Positions 1-8,767 of a stretch of DNA of 31,436 nt are shown piece by piece (position 1 is the stretch's first letter; every line of letters begins with the position of its first letter). The notes under the pieces are model-generated. The model searched no databases. It saw only the letters and a list, made by a program, of their open reading frames with translations, and was not told the DNA's origin. Source of the DNA: an uncultured Collinsella sp. (GTDB lineage: Bacteria; Actinomycetota; Coriobacteriia; Coriobacteriales; Coriobacteriaceae); the NCBI GenBank assembly GCA_900544865.1, contig UQXA01000026.1, forward strand, positions 1-31,436, written 5' to 3'. Made by a program: the position numbers and the translations under genes.

Positions 1-1
1 C

Positions 2-112
2 AAGAGATACGAATATCTAGGCCCAGAAGTAATCAGCTATACATCGGGTTGGTACGGCTCCCACTATGGACACATAACCCAGTTCAAGTGTAACTACCGC
101 GTGTACAACTAA
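2..112 (+). CDS. 3' end of an unknown protein-coding gene (partial)
   Basis: An open frame enters from the left edge and gives 36 codons before TAA, ending in CNYRVYN. The tail is rich in aromatic residues (several Tyr, one Trp). I do not recognise the family. Codons such as AGA, CTA, GTA and ATA are frequent here, unlike the C/G-ending codons of the genes that follow, which hints at a less adapted or acquired gene. A strong intrinsic terminator begins about 20 bases after the stop, which supports this being a real gene end. Confidence 0.45.
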   Translation, partial: KRYEYLGPEVISYTSGWYGSHYGHITQFKCNYRVYN

Positions 113-131
113 AGCAACCCGGCCGGGACGA

Positions 132-162
132 GGGGCGACGCAAAAGCGTCGCCCCCGTTTTT
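132..162 (+). terminator. Intrinsic terminator of the upstream partial gene
   Basis: A perfect 10-bp stem (GGGGCGACGC / GCGTCGCCCC) with an AAAA loop is followed by CG and a run of T. It ends the transcript of the gene entering from the left. Confidence 0.9.
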
Positions 163-173
163 AACCATGTCAG

Positions 174-188
174 CTGAACCTGGTTCAG
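174..188. repeat. Short perfect palindrome, possible operator
   Basis: CTGAACC-T-GGTTCAG is a perfect 7-bp inverted repeat around one base, in the non-coding leader region of rpmE. It lies about 180 bases upstream of the likely rpmE promoter, so a direct role in that promoter is unproven. The rest of 189-250 shows nothing I can name. Confidence 0.3.
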
Positions 189-253
189 TTTGGTTGATTT
201 CCGATCTCAGCCGAACACATTGAGCGGAAAGGCCGTTCCCGCAGTCAGTCGAA

Positions 254-290
254 CGTCCCCGGGGCCCTTCTCAGGCCCCGGGGACGGCAT
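254..290 (+). terminator. Very stable GC hairpin with short T-run
   Basis: Arms 254-266 and 274-286 are perfect 13-bp complements around a 7-base loop, followed by GCATTTT. It could be a terminator or an insulating hairpin upstream of the rpmE promoter. What transcript it would end is not clear, because the previous gene already has a terminator at 132-162. Confidence 0.5.
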
Positions 291-366
291 TTTCCCAGTT
301 GAAGGAACGGTGGAGATGCGTTTCGATGGGTCAGATTCGTGTCGTTCCGAAAAGACCGTGAACCTT

Positions 367-395
367 TTGTGGGACACGCGGCGCCGTGGTACCAT
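367..395 (+). promoter_or_regulatory. Probable sigma-70-type promoter of rpmE
   Basis: TTGTGG (367-372) and TACCAT (390-395) are separated by 17 bases, and the start codon lies 85 bases downstream. This would give a leader of about 75-80 nt. Call made by eye from spacing and partial consensus. Confidence 0.45.
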
Positions 396-479
396 AGCCG
401 AGTTTGTTGTCTTGGTCGGAAACCAAGACGCCTTATGCGCTGATCGGTAACCAGCGCCTGACCAATAAGGAGTCCTACC

Positions 480-905
480 ATGAAGCAGGGTATCCATCCC
501 CAGTATGTCGAGTGCACGGTGACGTGCTCCTGCGGCAACACCTTCAAGACGCACGCTACCGTGTCCGAGATGAAGGTTGAGCTTTGCAACGAGTGCCACC
601 CGTTCTACACCGGCCAGCAGAAGTTCGTCGACACCGGTGGACGCGTCCAGCGCTTCGCCGACAAGTTCGGTGGCGCCGCTGCCGCCCAGCTCAAGAAGGC
701 CGAGGAGGCCAAGGCTGCCAAGGCTGCCAAGGCTGCTGAGGCCGAGGCCGCTCGCAAGGCCGCCGCTGAGGCTAAGGCTGCCGAGAAGGCCAAGCGTGCT
801 GCTAAGTTTGCCGAGGAGGCTGCCAAGCAGGCCGCCGAGGCTCCCGCAGAGGCTCCCGTCGAGGAGGCCGCTGCCGAGGCCGAGACCACCGAGGCTGCTG
901 AGTAA
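480..905 (+). CDS. rpmE: 50S ribosomal protein L31 with long Ala/Lys/Glu-rich C-terminal tail
   Basis: This is ribosomal protein L31, a large-subunit protein at the subunit interface. The first ~68 residues match the family: MKQGIHPQY, the CSCG motif (Cys16, Cys18) and the CNECHPF motif (Cys36, Cys39), then a TGGRVQRF motif. The four Cys make this the zinc-binding form rather than the zinc-free paralogue. L31 is usually 65-90 residues. Here it is 141, because a ~70-residue tail follows, made of AKAAKAA-like blocks that turn into an acidic Ala/Glu/Thr end. The tail is likely a long helix or disordered and keeps the same codon bias. AAGGAG at 466-471 sets the start. It is a single-gene unit with its own promoter and a strong terminator. 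Confidence 0.95.
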   Translation: MKQGIHPQYVECTVTCSCGNTFKTHATVSEMKVELCNECHPFYTGQQKFVDTGGRVQRFADKFGGAAAAQLKKAEEAKAAKAAKAAEAEAARKAAAEAKAAEKAKRAAKFAEEAAKQAAEAPAEAPVEEAAAEAETTEAAE

Positions 906-940
906 ATAGCTCGCGGAGGAATCGCTCGCATTCATGGCAA

Positions 941-979
941 AAGGGCCGTGCATCCAATTGGGTGCGCGGCCCTTTTCTT
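941..979 (+). terminator. Intrinsic terminator of rpmE
   Basis: AAGGGCCG (941-948) pairs with CGGCCCTT (967-974). The stem extends inward through TGC/GCG-type pairs to an AATT loop and is followed by a T-rich tract (TTCTTTTT). It lies 36 bases after the rpmE stop. Confidence 0.9.
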
Positions 980-983
980 TTTA

Positions 984-1050
984 TTGGTGCAAACCAACCT
1001 GTCCCCATTGCACCAGATTGGTGCGAAGGGGACAGGTTGGTTTGCACCAA
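984..1050. repeat. Palindromic repeat, GTCCC-core family, double (inverted) unit
   Basis: Arms 984-1006 and 1028-1050 are perfect 23-nt inverted copies starting TTGGTGCAAACC and ending in CCTGTCCCC. The 21-nt spacer has its own GCACCA/TGGTGC pairing. The element can therefore be read as two ~33-nt units in opposite orientation, each with terminal TTGGTGC...GCACCAA arms around a core ending in CCTGTCCCC. It sits directly behind the rpmE terminator. The style is that of REP-like elements mobilised by Y1 (RAYT) transposases, which is inference: no transposase is in view. Confidence 0.85.
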
Positions 1051-1080
1051 ATGACAGAGAGGCGGCGTTTGCCCATATAA

Positions 1081-1117
1081 AACCTGCCAAAATAAACCTG
1101 TCCCTTTTTGGCAGGTT
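1081..1117. repeat. Palindromic repeat, GTCCC-core family, AACCTGCC-armed copy 1
   Basis: AACCTGCCAAAA (1081-1092) pairs perfectly with TTTTGGCAGGTT (1106-1117), around the core TAAACCTGTCCC. A second copy with nearly the same sequence lies at 13286-13323, 12 kb away. The core matches the one inside the neighbouring element at 984-1050, although the arms differ. The remaining bases up to secA (1118-1246) hold no other feature I can support; the secA promoter was not identified. Confidence 0.85.
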
Positions 1118-1246
1118 GGTCGTAGTTATTACGTGGCGGTTGAGGTCGACCGCATAGGGTGCGTCCTGTTTGGCTAAAGTACAACTATCTGTGTTTAACT
1201 CGCTCGGAGCTGCATGGCGCGGGCGATGGCCAAAAAGGAAAACAAC

Positions 1247-4053
<2,807 letters not shown>

Positions 4054-4054
<1 letters not shown>

Positions 4055-5202
4055 TGGCCGAGGCTTTAGAGGTAACGCCCACCGAGCTGGATGCGTTTGC
4101 AGACCGGCTCGGCGAGGTCGAGTCGTATCTTCATTTGGACGAGAAACGCACACGCGTGACCGAGCTCGAGGCAAAAAGCGTGGCCCCCGGCTTTTGGGAT
4201 GACGCCGACGCCGCCCGTGCCACCATGGAGGAGATCGCGCGCACCAAGGAAGATATCGCTGCCGTGGACACCGCGCGCGGCGAGCTTTCCGATGCCCGCG
4301 CCGCGCTGGAGCTTGCCGAAGAGATGGGGGATGACCCCGACGCCGCCGCATTGCGCGAGGAGGCTGCCGCTACGGCAGAACGCCTGGCCCGCGCTATCGA
4401 CGAGCTCGAGCTTTCGAGCTGGTTTACCGGTGAGTTCGATCACGGCGACGCGATTGTGACCATCAAGCCCGGACAGGGTGGCCTGGAGGCGCAGGACTGG
4501 ACCTTCATGCTCTTTAAGATGTACATGAAGTACTGCCAGCGTCGCGGCTGGAAGGTCACCATTAACGACTGCCCCGCGGCTGAGGTCATCGGCATCGACC
4601 GTGCGACCTTTACCGTCGAGGGCAAGGACGCGTTTGGCATGCTGCGCGCCGAGGCCGGCGTCCACCGTCTGGTGCGCATTAGCCCCACCGACGACAAGAA
4701 GCGCCGCCAGACCACGTTTGCCGGCGTCGAGGTCATCCCCGTGCTGCCTGACGATATCGACATCGAGATCAGTCCCGACGATATCCGCGTGGACGTGTAT
4801 CACGCGAGCGGCCCGGGCGGTCAGGGCGTCAACACCACCGACTCCGCCGTGCGCGTGACGCATTTCCCCAGCGGCATTGTGGTTACCTGTCAAAACGAGC
4901 GCAGCCAGATTCAGAACAAGGCTGCGTGCATGCAGATCCTCAAGGCCCGCCTGTACGAGATTGAGCTCGAGAAGCGCGCCGAGGCCCTGGATGAGATTCG
5001 CGGACCCAAGACCACGATTGGTTTTGGCAACCAGATTCGCAGCTACGTGCTCTACCCGTACCAGATGGTCAAGGACCTACGCACGGGCGTGGAGACCAGC
5101 AATGTCGAGGCCGTTCTTGACGATGGCGACCTGGACCCGTTTGTTATTGGCTACCATCGCTGGGCCACCGGCAACGCCGACGCGGAGACCCCGTCTGCAT
5201 AA
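4054..5202 (+). CDS. prfB: Peptide chain release factor 2 (RF2)
   Basis: RF2 ends translation at UAA and UGA. The 382-residue product has the helical N-terminal domain, the peptidyl-hydrolysis loop GPGGQGVN (GGQ at residues 255-257) and the codon-recognition domain. It begins at ATG 4054 inside the secA stop (TAATG), and the frame is continuous: there is no in-frame TGA or programmed frameshift of the kind that autoregulates prfB in E. coli. One oddity is clear. The recognition tripeptide, normally SPF in RF2, reads SPT here (residues 210-212, bases 4681-4689) within HRLVRISPTDDKKRRQ. The surrounding sequence is otherwise typical of RF2 and not of RF1. Two tandem terminator-like hairpins follow. 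Confidence 0.96.
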
Positions 5203-5229
5203 ACCGCCCGGTTTATGTGGAGATGGATT

Positions 5230-5254
5230 AAAACCCTCCCAGCAGGGTGGTTTT
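5230..5254 (+). terminator. First of two tandem terminator hairpins after prfB
   Basis: AAAACC (5230-5235) pairs with GGTTTT (5249-5254), and an inner CCC/GGG closes an AGCA loop. The T-run is part of the 3' arm, so the hairpin may work on both strands. Confidence 0.6.
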
Positions 5255-5265
5255 GTATCCAGAGC

Positions 5266-5289
5266 AAACCCTGCGCAGGGGTGGTTTTT
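5266..5289 (+). terminator. Second tandem terminator hairpin after prfB
   Basis: AAACC (5266-5270) pairs with GGTTT (5283-5287), with an inner CTG-CG-CAG and a TTTTT tail. It is similar in sequence and layout to the hairpin 36 bases upstream, as if duplicated. Its 3' arm overlaps the -35 area suggested for the next gene. Confidence 0.6.
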
Positions 5290-5309
5290 GTCCGGCGAAT
5301 CGGTAGAAT
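5281..5309 (+). promoter_or_regulatory. Possible promoter of the yitT-like gene
   Basis: TAGAAT (5304-5309) is a good -10 hexamer. A weak -35 candidate (GTGGTT, 5281-5286) lies 17 bases upstream, inside the 3' arm of the preceding hairpin. Confidence 0.35.
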
Positions 5310-5329
5310 CGAATACAGCAAGAAGTTCG

Positions 5330-5356
5330 AAGCGCATCCGTTTGGGTGCGCTTTTT
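5330..5356 (+). terminator. Terminator-like hairpin in the leader of the yitT-like gene
   Basis: AAGCGCATCC (5330-5339) pairs with GGGTGCGCTT (5344-5353) over a GTTT loop and ends in TTTTT. It lies about 20 bases after the predicted start of transcription and only 13 bases before the start codon. It may be the last prfB terminator or an attenuator. Confidence 0.65.
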
Positions 5357-5368
5357 GAGGGAGGCAGC

Positions 5369-6259
5369 ATGGCATATCGTCTGGACATCAAGCGCATTCT
5401 ATCGATGAACTTCTTTCACGACCTGCCCCAGATTATGTTGGGGTGCGCTCTGGCCGCTATTGCGACCGACCTGTTTTTGATTCCCAACGGCCTTGCTGCC
5501 GGTGGCGTTACGGGCCTTGCCACCATTATCCAGGCGGTCGGCGCATCGCGTGGCCTATCGCTTCCCGTCGGTATTCAGACGATCGTGATGAACGCCTTGC
5601 TGTTGCTGGTCGTTATGCGCGAAGGTGGCATGTTCTACGTGGTGCAGACCGCGACGGGCTTTGTGCTGCTGGGCTTCTTTACCGATCTGTTCGCCCCGTT
5701 TGTAGCACCTCTGGCGGATGCGGACCTGATGCTCCCTGCCATGTGGGGCGGCATTATAACGGGCATCGGTTACGGCATGGTGTTGCGCGCCGGCGCCAAC
5801 ACCGGCGGCTCGGACACGATTGGCCAAATCATCTCGCGTAACACCTCGCTGCCGGTGGGCTCGACCGTCATGGCGATCGATGTTGCCGTATGCGCGCTGT
5901 CGGCTCCGGTCTTTTCAATCGAAAACGCACTATATGCAGGCCTTTCGATGGTCATTAGCGGCTACGTGATCGATGCCGTGGTCGATGGTGGCAACAAGCG
6001 CCGTATGGTACTCATCATCTCGGACAAGTTCCCTGATATCGCTGCCGATATCATGTATGGCCTGGGTCGTGGTTGTACCAAGTTTAAGGCGACTGGCATG
6101 TATTCGGGTGCCGAGAAGCCGGTGATTATGGTCATCGTGAGCCGTCGAGAGCTCAATACCCTCAAGACGATCGTGCGCGAGCGCGATCCTCACGCCATTG
6201 TGACGGTCGCTGACGTTACGGAAGCCTTCGGCGAGGGATTCAAGGACATTAGCGCGTAG
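5369..6259 (+). CDS. YitT-family (DUF161/DUF2179) membrane protein
   Basis: The 296-residue protein fits the YitT family: an N-terminal block of about five hydrophobic helices with motifs such as IPNGLAAGGVTGLATI and RAGANTGGSDTIGQI, followed by a soluble C-terminal domain (about residues 215-296) with IMYGLGRGCTKF and TGMYSG motifs, as in DUF2179. It sits in the cytoplasmic membrane. The function of the family is not settled; some members have been linked to transport. GAGGGAGG directly upstream sets ATG 5369, although the open frame extends further upstream through prfB. It is flanked by a hairpin in its leader and a ~200-bp gap before the transketolase genes, so it is probably transcribed alone. 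Confidence 0.85.
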   Translation: MAYRLDIKRILSMNFFHDLPQIMLGCALAAIATDLFLIPNGLAAGGVTGLATIIQAVGASRGLSLPVGIQTIVMNALLLLVVMREGGMFYVVQTATGFVLLGFFTDLFAPFVAPLADADLMLPAMWGGIITGIGYGMVLRAGANTGGSDTIGQIISRNTSLPVGSTVMAIDVAVCALSAPVFSIENALYAGLSMVISGYVIDAVVDGGNKRRMVLIISDKFPDIAADIMYGLGRGCTKFKATGMYSGAEKPVIMVIVSRRELNTLKTIVRERDPHAIVTVADVTEAFGEGFKDISA

Positions 6260-6467
6260 GGTCGATCGCGTTCCATCCAAAAGACGTTCACATTGATAAA
6301 CCGTTTCATCAGCGGTTCTGCCTGCTAAATTGTTCAAATAATGATAAAAACTCTGGTAAAGCCATCAGTTTCCAGCATAATGAATGACGTACGTGCATTG
6401 CGGCTGTGTTGGGACTACCTTTCCGTGCCGTGCGCATCTTGTCTAAAGAGGATGAAAGGAAGGCACA

Positions 6468-7298
6468 ATGAGCGACGAAGAGCTCAAAAAGGTTGCCAAC
6501 GAGGTAAGGAAGGGCATCGTCACCGGCGTGCACGCTGCCAAGTCCGGCCATCCGGGCGGTTCGCTCGGCGCTGCCGACATCATGACCTATCTGTACTTTG
6601 AGGAAATGAACGTCGACCCGGCCGATCCCCGCAAGGCCGACCGCGATCGCTTTGTGCTCTCCAAGGGCCATTGCGCTCCGGGCCTGTACGCCGTGCTCGC
6701 CGAGCGTGGGTTCTTCCCCAAGGAGGATCTCGAGACGCTGCGCCATATCGGCAGCCACCTGCAGGGTCATCCCAACATGAACGACACCCCGGGCGTCGAC
6801 ATGTCCACCGGCTCGCTCGGCCAGGGCATCTCCGCCGCCGTGGGCATGGCCGTTGCCGCCAAGCACTGGGGCGACGACTATCGCACCTACGCCCTGCTGG
6901 GCGACGGCGAGAGCGAGGAGGGCCAGGTCTGGGAGGCCGCCATGTTTGCCGGCAACCAGCAGCTCGACAACCTCTGCGTGATCGTCGACCATAACGGCCT
7001 GCAGATCGACGGCCCCGTCGAGGAGGTCAACGACCCCATGCCGCTCGCCGACAAGTTCCGCGCCTTTAAGTTCCACGTGGTGGAGCTTGCCGACGGCAAC
7101 GATTTCGACCAGATCCGCGCCGCCTTTGCCGAGGCTCGCGCTACCAAGGGCCATCCGACTGCCATTATCGCCGAGACCATGAAGGGCAAGGGCGTTTCCT
7201 TTATGGAGAACCAGGTGGGTTGGCACGGTAAGGCCCCCAACGATGAACAGTTTGAGCAGGCCATGGCAGAGCTCACGGCCGCCGGAGAGGAGCTCTAG
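6468..7298 (+). CDS. Transketolase, N-terminal (TPP-binding) subunit
   Basis: This is the first half of a split transketolase of the non-oxidative pentose phosphate pathway. The 276 residues include HAAKSGHPGGSLGAADI near the start, SKGHCAPGLY, the STGSLGQGIS motif and the thiamine-pyrophosphate/Mg2+ motif beginning GDGESEEGQ and ending about 30 residues later in VDHNG. Full-length transketolases have ~650 residues; here the pyrimidine-binding and C-terminal domains are in the next gene, which starts two bases after this stop. The two products should form a heteromeric enzyme. The RBS is AGGAAGG before ATG 6468. The upstream gap (6260-6467) contains CATAAT at 6376-6381 as a possible -10, without a convincing -35. 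Confidence 0.93.
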   Translation: MSDEELKKVANEVRKGIVTGVHAAKSGHPGGSLGAADIMTYLYFEEMNVDPADPRKADRDRFVLSKGHCAPGLYAVLAERGFFPKEDLETLRHIGSHLQGHPNMNDTPGVDMSTGSLGQGISAAVGMAVAAKHWGDDYRTYALLGDGESEEGQVWEAAMFAGNQQLDNLCVIVDHNGLQIDGPVEEVNDPMPLADKFRAFKFHVVELADGNDFDQIRAAFAEARATKGHPTAIIAETMKGKGVSFMENQVGWHGKAPNDEQFEQAMAELTAAGEEL

Positions 7299-7299
7299 G

Positions 7300-8241
7300 A
7301 TGGCAGACGTCAAGAAAATCGCCACGCGCGTAAGCTACGGCGAGGCCCTCGTCGAGCTCGCCAGCGAGCACGATGACTTTGTGGTCCTCGACGCCGACCT
7401 GGCCGCCGCCACGCAGACCGGTAAGTTTAAGGCCGCTTGCCCCGACCGCTTCTTCGATGTGGGCATCGCCGAAAGCAACCTGATGGGTGTCGCCGCCGGT
7501 ATCGCGACCACCGGTCGCGTCGCCTTCGCGAGCAGCTTTGCCATGTTTGCCGCCGGCCGCGCCTTTGAGCAGGTCCGCAACTCCATCGGCTACCCGCACC
7601 TCAACGTTAAGATCGGTGCCACGCACGCCGGTATTTCGGTGGGCGAGGACGGCGCCACGCACCAGTGCTGCGAGGATATCGCTCTCATGCGCGTCATCCC
7701 CGGCATGACCGTGATCGTTCCTGCCGACGACGTGGAGGCCCGCGCCGTGACGCGCGCTGCCTACGAGTGCGACGGCCCGGTGTACATGCGCTTCGCCCGT
7801 TTGGCCTCGCCGGTTATCAACGACCCCGAGACCTACAAGTTCGAGGTGGGTAAGGGCATTGTCATGCGCGAGGGCGCCGATGTGACCATTATCGCCTGCG
7901 GCCTGATGGTCGGCGAGGCTCTCGAGGCCGCCGAGCAGCTCGCTGCCGAGGGCATCGACGCCGAGGTCATCAACATGCACACCATCAAGCCCATCGATGC
8001 CGACCTGATCGTCAAGAGCGCCACCAAGACCGGCCACGTCGTGACCGTCGAGGAGCACTCTGTGATCGGTGGCCTGGGCAGCGCCGTTGCCGACGTCCTG
8101 TGCGAGCAGTGCCCGACGCCGCTCAAGAAGATCGGCGTCAACGACACCTTCGGTGAGTCTGGCCCGGGTGCCGAGCTCTTGCACAAGTATGGCCTGGACG
8201 CCGCCAACATCGTGGCGACCACCAAGGAGTTCTTGGCATAA
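7300..8241 (+). CDS. Transketolase, C-terminal subunit
   Basis: This is the second half of the split transketolase: 313 residues with the pyrimidine-binding domain (FFDVGIAESNLMGVAAG with the conserved Glu, FASSFAMFAAGRAFEQ) and the C-terminal domain (VTVEEHSVIGGLGSAV near residue 250). The conserved ATHAGISVGEDGATHQ segment is also present. ATG 7300 follows the previous stop by one base, with AGGAG inside the end of the first gene, so translation is coupled and equal amounts of both subunits are expected. It resembles DXP synthase and pyruvate dehydrogenase E1-beta in fold, but the pairing with the upstream half identifies it as transketolase. A hairpin terminator lies 70 bases downstream. 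Confidence 0.93.
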   Translation: MADVKKIATRVSYGEALVELASEHDDFVVLDADLAAATQTGKFKAACPDRFFDVGIAESNLMGVAAGIATTGRVAFASSFAMFAAGRAFEQVRNSIGYPHLNVKIGATHAGISVGEDGATHQCCEDIALMRVIPGMTVIVPADDVEARAVTRAAYECDGPVYMRFARLASPVINDPETYKFEVGKGIVMREGADVTIIACGLMVGEALEAAEQLAAEGIDAEVINMHTIKPIDADLIVKSATKTGHVVTVEEHSVIGGLGSAVADVLCEQCPTPLKKIGVNDTFGESGPGAELLHKYGLDAANIVATTKEFLA

Positions 8242-8260
8242 GGCAAGGCGGATCTCAAGG

Positions 8261-8304
8261 ACTGCTTCGCCAGAACTATAAAACTGTTTCGCCAGTACTA
8301 TGGA
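8261..8304. repeat. Tandem 22-nt direct repeat
   Basis: Two adjacent 22-nt units (8261-8282 and 8283-8304) both read ACTG(C/T)TTCGCCAG(A/T)ACTAT and differ at four positions. They lie between the transketolase stop and its terminator. No function is evident. Confidence 0.7.
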
Positions 8305-8311
8305 AACCCGG

Positions 8312-8343
8312 CAGGGGCGCTCTCTTGGAGAGCGCCCCTGTTT
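8312..8343 (+). terminator. Hairpin terminator of the transketolase genes
   Basis: CAGGGGCGCTCTC (8312-8324) is perfectly complementary to 8328-8340 across a 3-base loop. Only TTT follows, so the U-tract is weak, but the stem is very stable. Confidence 0.75.
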
Positions 8344-8344
8344 C

Positions 8345-8411
8345 AGTTGCGGTGAAATAAGGACTGATTAGACCTTTTAACTGGTAAAACAGTCCCTATT
8401 TCACCGCAACT
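8345..8411. repeat. Palindromic repeat family GTTGCGGTG, copy 1
   Basis: The left arm (8346-8366) starts GTTGCGGTGAAATA, and the right arm (8390-8410) is CAGTCCC followed by TATTTCACCGCAAC. The arms pair over ~20 bp with one mismatch and enclose an AT-rich 23-nt centre. A second copy lies at 22270-22336, where the right arm is identical base for base. It is placed immediately behind a terminator. Confidence 0.85.
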
Positions 8412-8452
8412 TATGAAGACGCCCCTCAAGCACGGTCCCATCAGGGAAAAGG

Positions 8453-8500
8453 GCATATATCGACAAAGCGCAATTCAGACCCTTCCAACTTTGTATATGC
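8453..8500. repeat. AT-rich inverted repeat with a bulge
   Basis: GCATATA (8453-8459) and CAAAG (8464-8468) pair with CTTTG (8489-8493) and TATATGC (8494-8500), leaving TCGA as a one-sided bulge. It lies in the non-coding stretch before ftsE. The surrounding bases 8412-8452 and 8501-8527 show nothing else I can support. Confidence 0.5.
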
Positions 8501-8527
8501 AGCACCCCAAGTAAAACGCGGCGACCC

Positions 8528-8678
8528 CTTAGTTACCGCAGGCCGGACACAGGGCTACTCTCCAAATCTTTCCGCAGGACGGAGGAGCCCCCGCAGCGCG
8601 AAGCGCGCAGCGGGGGCTCCGACATGTCCGAGGACGATTTGGAGAGTAACCCTGTGCCCGGCCGACGGGATCCCTAAG
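8528..8678. other. Long rod-like inverted repeat: structured RNA or MITE-like element
   Basis: The arms 8541-8568 and 8636-8663 are 28 nt each and complementary at 26 positions (start GGCCGG, end CTCTCCAAATC on the left arm). Inside, GGAC/GTCC form a short stem, and 8584-8594 pairs perfectly (11 bp) with 8610-8620 around a GCGC-GAA-GCGC tip. Outside, CTTAG (8528-8532) can pair with CTAAG (8674-8678). The result is a rod of four helices separated by small internal loops, about 150 nt in all. This could be a non-coding RNA (a 6S-like fold is one thought), a miniature transposable element, or a processed leader of ftsE. No promoter or T-run decides between these. No open frame is credible here. 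Confidence 0.6.
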
Positions 8679-8767
8679 CACGCCATGCTTCTTATGTGCA
8701 GCAAAGCTAATACTGCTAAAATACAAAGCGCTCATGTAGTTTAAACGCACGACGATAAGGAGCACCA

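Noticed and set aside
190..450. An 86-codon plus-strand frame in the rpmE leader
   Set aside because: It runs through a 13-bp GC hairpin and the probable promoter, has no ribosome site and no codon bias.
8528..8678. Naming the rod-shaped structure as 6S RNA, SRP RNA or RNase P RNA
   Set aside because: No conserved sequence of SRP or RNase P RNA is present, and a 6S assignment would need a covariance search; left as an unnamed structure.
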